Positions 41,382-45,734 of a stretch of 45,734 bases of DNA are shown here, in pieces; within the stretch, counting starts at the first letter, position 1; each line of letters begins with the position of its first letter. The notes below the pieces were generated by a model, which worked only from the letters and a program-made list of their open reading frames with translations, was not told where the DNA came from and searched no databases. Source of the DNA: Lachnospiraceae bacterium (GTDB lineage Bacteria; Bacillota; Clostridia; Lachnospirales; Lachnospiraceae); NCBI GenBank assembly GCA_030537145.1, contig JAUNON010000018.1, forward strand, positions 1 through 45,734, given 5' to 3'. Position numbers and translations under genes: made by a program.

Positions 41382-43103
41382 CTATCCTATGGGGATTGGG
41401 GCGCACTTCTTATTCTGTTTCTTTACCCAATCCAGCATGGGCTCAATCACATGGCGGACTGTCTCACCTTCGAAGGGAAGTTCCATCCCGATCTCCCGCA
41501 CCGCCTCCATAAATGATTTCGTGCCGCCAAAGGACAGAAATTTCAGATATTTTCTCCAGGCTGTTTCCGGCTCCCTCTGCTGCAGCAAAAAAAGCTGCAA
41601 TGACACATTTCTTGCCATTCCATAATCCACCAGATAAAAAGGACATAAAAACAACTGAGGATCCGTCAGCCATTCCTGCCCCGCTCCATACAAAGGAATG
41701 TCATCAAAGTCAGCAAAGTGCGGTTCATAGGTTTCCCGCAGCCTCCGCCAGAGGGCATGACGTTCTTCTGAAGTCATATCCGGATTCTGGTGCACCACAG
41801 TCAGAAATTCATCGCCCGAACAGCCTCCCGGCAGATAGGTCAGCGTTCTTTCCATTAAAAACAGATCATACCGGTCCGCATCTTCCCCGAAAAACAGATG
41901 ATGATACGGCATTGTCAGCATTTCCATAGCCGTGGAATGCGTCTCGCAGGCCTCGGCGGAGGGCTCACGGCACTCTGCCACAATCTTATTTTTATATGCC
42001 TCATACGCAGCAAAAGCATGGCCGGATTCATGAATCAGCACATCGACATCCCTGGTGGTTCCGTTAAAATTTGAAAAGATAAAGGGACTGCGCATGGAAT
42101 CCACGCTTCCGCAATAGCCTCCCGGCGCCTTTCCGTCCCTGGAATCCAGATCAAACATATCCCGATCCACCAGAAAATCGAAAAATTCCCCGGTCTCCTG
42201 GGAAAGTCCGTGAAACATGGTATTGCAGGCAGCCAGTATCGCCTTGGAATCCCCTCTGGGAGCCGGATTATGGTCCGGAAAATACAGAAGATTATCATAA
42301 CCCTTCCACTGTGACAAGCCCAGTCGTTCCTTCTGCATTCTTTTGATTTCCTTAACGGCAGGCACCCAATATTTCTTCACCTGCTCTCTGTAATAAGCGA
42401 TTTCCTTCAGGCCGTAGCCCATCCGGTTCATACGGATCAGACTAAGCTCCGAATAATCCCGGAAACCCAAAGCCCTTGCCTGCGCATTGCGGTTCTTCAC
42501 CAGCTTATCAAAAATATCCTCCAGACGCTCCCGGTACTGTAAAAAATAAGCGCCCTCCGCCCGGTAGGCCTCCTTGCGGGTCTCCCGGTCCCTGGCCCCT
42601 TTGTAGGGATACAACTGCTCCGCCGGAAGTATCCTCCCCTGAAATGCAATGCGGCTTGCGCCGTTTATGGCCTGAAACCGGGCCATAAGCCGATTTTCCT
42701 CCTGCAAAAGCTCCGTAATGGCCTCACCGCCTCCGGTTTTCCTATACCGCAGTTTTTTAAGAAGCATCGGGCCGTATTCCCGGTCGATCCGGGCGGCATA
42801 CGGGCAGGCCAGCAGAGCGGAATAAAAATCATGGGCGGCCTCCTCCACTTTGGGAGAAGCCTTCCCAAGAAATGCGTTTTCCTTTTCATAAAACGGATCT
42901 CGCACATTCTGGGTAAAGCGGATCTCGGAGATCTGGCACATGGAACGAAATGCTTCCGTCTCCTGATAAAAGGTCTCCAATGCAGCCCTGGCCCCCTCCC
43001 AGTCTGACGCATTCTGCAGCTCCTCCTTCGCCCTGCGTATCCCGCCGATCACTGCACCAGTATTGGGACGGGTATAAGCAAGCTCACGAAATTTAACAGT
43101 CAT
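41382..43103 (-). CDS. M3-family oligoendopeptidase (PepF-like)
   Basis: The 573-residue zinc peptidase has the active site VLIHESGHAF (H358, E359, H362), with the third ligand probably E387 in EACETHSTAMEML. The helical N-terminal half and FSNFNGTTRDVDVL before the zinc motif are normal for the M3B oligoendopeptidases, which cut short peptides in the cytosol. No signal peptide is present. The start ATG follows AAGGGAG. A likely promoter is at 43205-43233, and a CPBP protease follows by 49 bp. Confidence 0.94.
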   Translation of the reverse strand: MTVKFRELAYTRPNTGAVIGGIRRAKEELQNASDWEGARAALETFYQETEAFRSMCQISEIRFTQNVRDPFYEKENAFLGKASPKVEEAAHDFYSALLACPYAARIDREYGPMLLKKLRYRKTGGGEAITELLQEENRLMARFQAINGASRIAFQGRILPAEQLYPYKGARDRETRKEAYRAEGAYFLQYRERLEDIFDKLVKNRNAQARALGFRDYSELSLIRMNRMGYGLKEIAYYREQVKKYWVPAVKEIKRMQKERLGLSQWKGYDNLLYFPDHNPAPRGDSKAILAACNTMFHGLSQETGEFFDFLVDRDMFDLDSRDGKAPGGYCGSVDSMRSPFIFSNFNGTTRDVDVLIHESGHAFAAYEAYKNKIVAECREPSAEACETHSTAMEMLTMPYHHLFFGEDADRYDLFLMERTLTYLPGGCSGDEFLTVVHQNPDMTSEERHALWRRLRETYEPHFADFDDIPLYGAGQEWLTDPQLFLCPFYLVDYGMARNVSLQLFLLQQREPETAWRKYLKFLSFGGTKSFMEAVREIGMELPFEGETVRHVIEPMLDWVKKQNKKCAPIPIG

Positions 43104-43204
43104 AATTACTCCCTTCCCCGCGTTTTCCTGTCTTTCCTCCTTCTGCGACCAGTCCGGAAATCATTGCCCTTCCCGGTCTCCCGCAGATCAAAACATTTTC
43201 TAAT

Positions 43205-43233
43205 AGTTTATCATAGGTTTGGAAAAATGAAAA
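43205..43233 (-). promoter_or_regulatory. Probable promoter of the M3 peptidase-CPBP pair
   Basis: On the minus strand TTTTCA is followed after 17 bases by TAAACT with an extended TG (TGATAAACT). It starts about 20 bases after the stop of the surface-protein gene and about 100 before the peptidase ATG. The -35 is weak. Confidence 0.45.
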
Positions 43234-43254
43234 TAACCTGGACGAAAAGGTGCC

Positions 43255-45734
43255 CTATCTTTTCCTCCGGATACGCACAATGCCCAAGAGCAGCAAAAGA
43301 ATCAGCGCAGCAAAAATGCAGCCTGCCAGCAGCAGATTTCGTGGCGGCAGTTCCACTCCCGCTAAAACTGCAGAGCCTTGTGCATCCCGTTTTTTTCTGC
43401 TCTGGGGGACGGCAGAGCTGTCTCCATTCTGTTTCGTTTCCTTCTGGACACTTTTGTTCCCCTGTTTTCCTGTTCCTTTTCTGCTTCGTTCCTCCTCTGC
43501 CAGCGCTTTTGCGCTCTTCTCCGTATTTTCATAAGGAGGAATACTTTCTGCGGCCGTCTGTCCTGCCACATAAAACGGAATTTCCTCCGTCCAGGCCTCA
43601 TTTCCCGCCTCATCCGATACATAAATCTGAAGCCGCTGCCAGTGATCTTCCGATACCGCCTTCCATTTCAGCAGCCCGCCCTGTCCGTCGATCTGTTCAG
43701 CCGTATAAGCGGCATCCTCTTTCCCGTCCAGATAGATCTTCAGCTCCTTCATTCGTCCATTATCCCGCGGCTCCAGGCAGGCCCAGATTTCTTCTGCCTG
43801 ATAAATTTTATTTTCCTCAATTCCGGTTACGAAACATTCCGGCTTCGAATAATCGATGGAGAAACGTACACTTTTTTTCTGTGTCTGGCTGTCCGAGCTG
43901 TTGTTCGCCCTGTCCCTTGACATAAGAAGTACCTCATACGTCCCCTCCCGGGAAAAAGTCCGGGCGGGAACGGTATACCGGTATTGTTTCCACCCATCCT
44001 CCGCCTCGTTCAACATTACGGAATAATCTCTTTCCCGCTCCAATGCAAATACACTGCCATCCTTCCGGCACAGAAGCTGAACCTCTCCCACGTAATCAAT
44101 ATTGGTTTCCAAAAAGACTACCGGAAATGCCGTCCTGTGATAAAAGCCGGCAAGCATTCTTGCAGTCTCTTCTCCCAGCGCATAGACAGACCCGAAGCGA
44201 TTCACTGAAAAATGAATTTCCTTTTCTGTCCGGTTTCCCGCCAGATCCTCCGCCCAGGCCGTTACCGTATACATATCATCCGCACTTTTTTCTTCGGGAA
44301 AATCCGCAAACTGCACCCAGGCTCCTTCCGTCCCCTCTTCTTTTCCGATGGAAGCCGGTGCCGTCCCTCCATTGGCCCCCGTAATTTTTACCCGGAGCGA
44401 ATTTTCCTTATAATAAGGATCCCTGCAGCTTATTTTCAGCTTTACGCTTCCTGCGTTGGCACTGTTATCCTTTACTCCTTCTATCGTCAGGCCGGGGCCT
44501 GACGAATCAATCACGATTTGAGGACTTTTCACATATGCCTGATTGCCCACCCGGTCCCGGGTACGCACATAGATCACGTAAGTGCCCTCCTGTGTAAGCT
44601 CCAGACGTGCCCCCTGCGTGCAGTCCCGCCACCAGCCCTCTTCTCCGGAAGCCGGTCCCACTTCCGCCTCCTGACTGGCTGCGATAAAATATTCTGCTGA
44701 CCGAATCCCGCTCTGCTCATCGGCGGGAACAGAAATGGAAACGGCAGCCTGTTTCTGTCCATAATAAACCGCTCCCCAATGCCGGTCCGCCTGAATGTTC
44801 AAAACGGCCTCCGGTGCGCTTGCATCCACCCGGTATGCAAGCTGCCCCTCCAGTGAATCTGCCAACAGCTTCCCCTGTTTGCTTTTCTGTTTCAGCGAAA
44901 AGGAAAAAAGACCGTCCTGAAACAGCGCTCCGGAATCCGTTCCCTGGTTATATCCGGAACCCTCCAGCGGCCGGACATGAAGTCCGGTCCCGGCTCTCAC
45001 CCACAGGATACCATCCTCAGAGCAAAAAAGGCTCTCCTCATCTCCTGTCATTTCATAATCTTTTCCATGCCAGATGCTGCCCTGCACCACGGTCAGGCTT
45101 CCGGTTTTGCAGCGCTTATCTTCCGGCTCGGAAGGAAACCGGTAATTTCCGGAGGGATTCCCGGTAATCTCCCCAGAGGCTGTCCGCCTGAGTATCAGGG
45201 CATTTCTGTAAATCCTCTGCCTTCCATCCTCATACATGGGATCCCATTGTCGGACGGCATTTTGATTCACATCCACCTGCGGCAGTACAAAATCCTCCGG
45301 GATCTGCTCCCTCCCTTCTTTGTCCTTCACAAAACCCGTTACCTGCACATTTCCCAGAAGATGAATCTCTTCCGCCGAAACCGTGCTTCCATAAGTTCTC
45401 CATCCGTCCGGAATCTGCACTTCCAATGTTTTCGGCAGAATATTCACCTGCAAAAGAGCAGTCTCTGCTTCCAGCCGGTATCGGTCTTTTTCCTCTTCCG
45501 GAAGCCAAAAACGGTAAATCACCTGTCTGACCCCCGCATCTGTCCCGTTCAGGCGAGCCTCGTACGCCACCAGCTCCGCTGCATTTTCTGCCGCTCCTTC
45601 CACATCAAACAATAATTCAATTTGATCCGTTCCATCATAGATTCTGCCGCCCTCCGGTTCCTTCACACGGATATTTTTCACCCGAAGAATCGAAATCTGC
45701 GATTCCGTCTCACTCTCCGGCTCCGTCCCGGGCT
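43255..45734 (-). CDS. Large membrane-anchored surface protein with Ig-like repeats (N-terminal part outside the window)
   Basis: The frame stays open to the window edge, so at least 825 C-terminal residues are seen and the N-terminus is missing. The first visible residues are an acidic, Pro/Glu/Ser/Thr-rich stretch. Then come several beta-rich modules of 80-110 residues that repeat DRVGNQAYV, EDLAGNRTEKEI, SRDRANNSSDS and SDEAGNEAWTEE, the pattern of bacterial Ig-like domains in adhesins and extracellular enzymes. A basic, Lys/Gln/Ser-rich linker (EERSRKGTGKQGNKSVQKE) precedes one C-terminal helix and a RIRRKR tail, so it is held by a membrane anchor and not by LPxTG sorting. The internal GTG that one could take as a start is only 17 codons from the edge and has no ribosome site. 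Any catalytic head would lie outside the window. Confidence 0.8.
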   Translation of the reverse strand, partial: PGTEPESETESQISILRVKNIRVKEPEGGRIYDGTDQIELLFDVEGAAENAAELVAYEARLNGTDAGVRQVIYRFWLPEEEKDRYRLEAETALLQVNILPKTLEVQIPDGWRTYGSTVSAEEIHLLGNVQVTGFVKDKEGREQIPEDFVLPQVDVNQNAVRQWDPMYEDGRQRIYRNALILRRTASGEITGNPSGNYRFPSEPEDKRCKTGSLTVVQGSIWHGKDYEMTGDEESLFCSEDGILWVRAGTGLHVRPLEGSGYNQGTDSGALFQDGLFSFSLKQKSKQGKLLADSLEGQLAYRVDASAPEAVLNIQADRHWGAVYYGQKQAAVSISVPADEQSGIRSAEYFIAASQEAEVGPASGEEGWWRDCTQGARLELTQEGTYVIYVRTRDRVGNQAYVKSPQIVIDSSGPGLTIEGVKDNSANAGSVKLKISCRDPYYKENSLRVKITGANGGTAPASIGKEEGTEGAWVQFADFPEEKSADDMYTVTAWAEDLAGNRTEKEIHFSVNRFGSVYALGEETARMLAGFYHRTAFPVVFLETNIDYVGEVQLLCRKDGSVFALERERDYSVMLNEAEDGWKQYRYTVPARTFSREGTYEVLLMSRDRANNSSDSQTQKKSVRFSIDYSKPECFVTGIEENKIYQAEEIWACLEPRDNGRMKELKIYLDGKEDAAYTAEQIDGQGGLLKWKAVSEDHWQRLQIYVSDEAGNEAWTEEIPFYVAGQTAAESIPPYENTEKSAKALAEEERSRKGTGKQGNKSVQKETKQNGDSSAVPQSRKKRDAQGSAVLAGVELPPRNLLLAGCIFAALILLLLLGIVRIRRKR

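Noticed and set aside
1..45734. tRNA, rRNA, CRISPR array, intact insertion sequence or prophage
   Set aside because: No cloverleaf, rRNA-like stretch, regularly spaced repeats, transposase or phage protein was found on reading both strands.

Overview
The window looks like a chromosomal segment of an anaerobic, gut-type Clostridia (Bacillota), most likely a Lachnospiraceae-like organism. The reasons are the priA-def-fmt-rsmB-rlmN-prpC-prkC-rsgA order, clean Gram-positive ribosome binding sites (AGGAGG, 6-9 nt spacing), a diaminopimelate-type MurE, a monomeric [FeFe]-hydrogenase and a moderately GC-rich coding sequence with AT-rich intergenic spacers. The genus cannot be set from the sequence alone. 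Every gene I can support lies on the minus strand, so transcription runs from high to low coordinates. I found no tRNA, rRNA or CRISPR array and no intact transposase gene.

Region by region, from low coordinates: (1) 1-12180 is a housekeeping block: murE, then priA, def, fmt, a YugP-like zinc peptidase, rsmB, rlmN, the PP2C phosphatase prpC, the PASTA kinase prkC and the start of rsgA. A strong promoter precedes murE. (2) 12206-12375 is a palindromic MITE-like element with perfect 17-bp inverted ends; a shortened relative lies between rlmN and prpC (3311-3357). (3) 12381-13822 holds a small four-helix membrane protein and a von Willebrand A protein, the latter with a 21-bp dyad over its promoter. 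(4) 13832-22758 is a tight run of eight genes: ABC ATPase, AMP-forming acid-CoA ligase, substrate-binding protein, permease, MBOAT O-acyltransferase, SGNH-like partner, OmpR-type regulator and sensor kinase. (5) 23116-29839 carries gltB, gltD and an MnmM/YtqB-like methyltransferase. (6) 30225-34917 is a five-gene operon: circularly permuted ATP-grasp, alpha-E protein, transglutaminase-like protease and two AstE/aspartoacylase-like proteins, the last of which has lost its zinc ligands. It is preceded by a 240-nt leader packed with hairpins. (7) 35254-45734 carries an [FeFe]-hydrogenase, glyA, a short UvrA-like ABC protein, a CPBP membrane protease, an M3 peptidase and the C-terminal part of a large surface protein that runs off the window.

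The two regions most likely to be underdescribed systems are (4) and (6). In (4) the genes could work as one chain: take up an organic acid, activate it to a CoA ester, move the acyl group to a surface polymer through the MBOAT/SGNH pair, with control by the two-component pair. This resembles Dlt logic, but there is no carrier protein and an importer has been added. In (6) an amidoligase-type enzyme travels with two kinds of peptidase-like proteins, which suggests making and trimming of a peptide or amide-linked product that is not known. Both functional readings are inference from domains and gene order.
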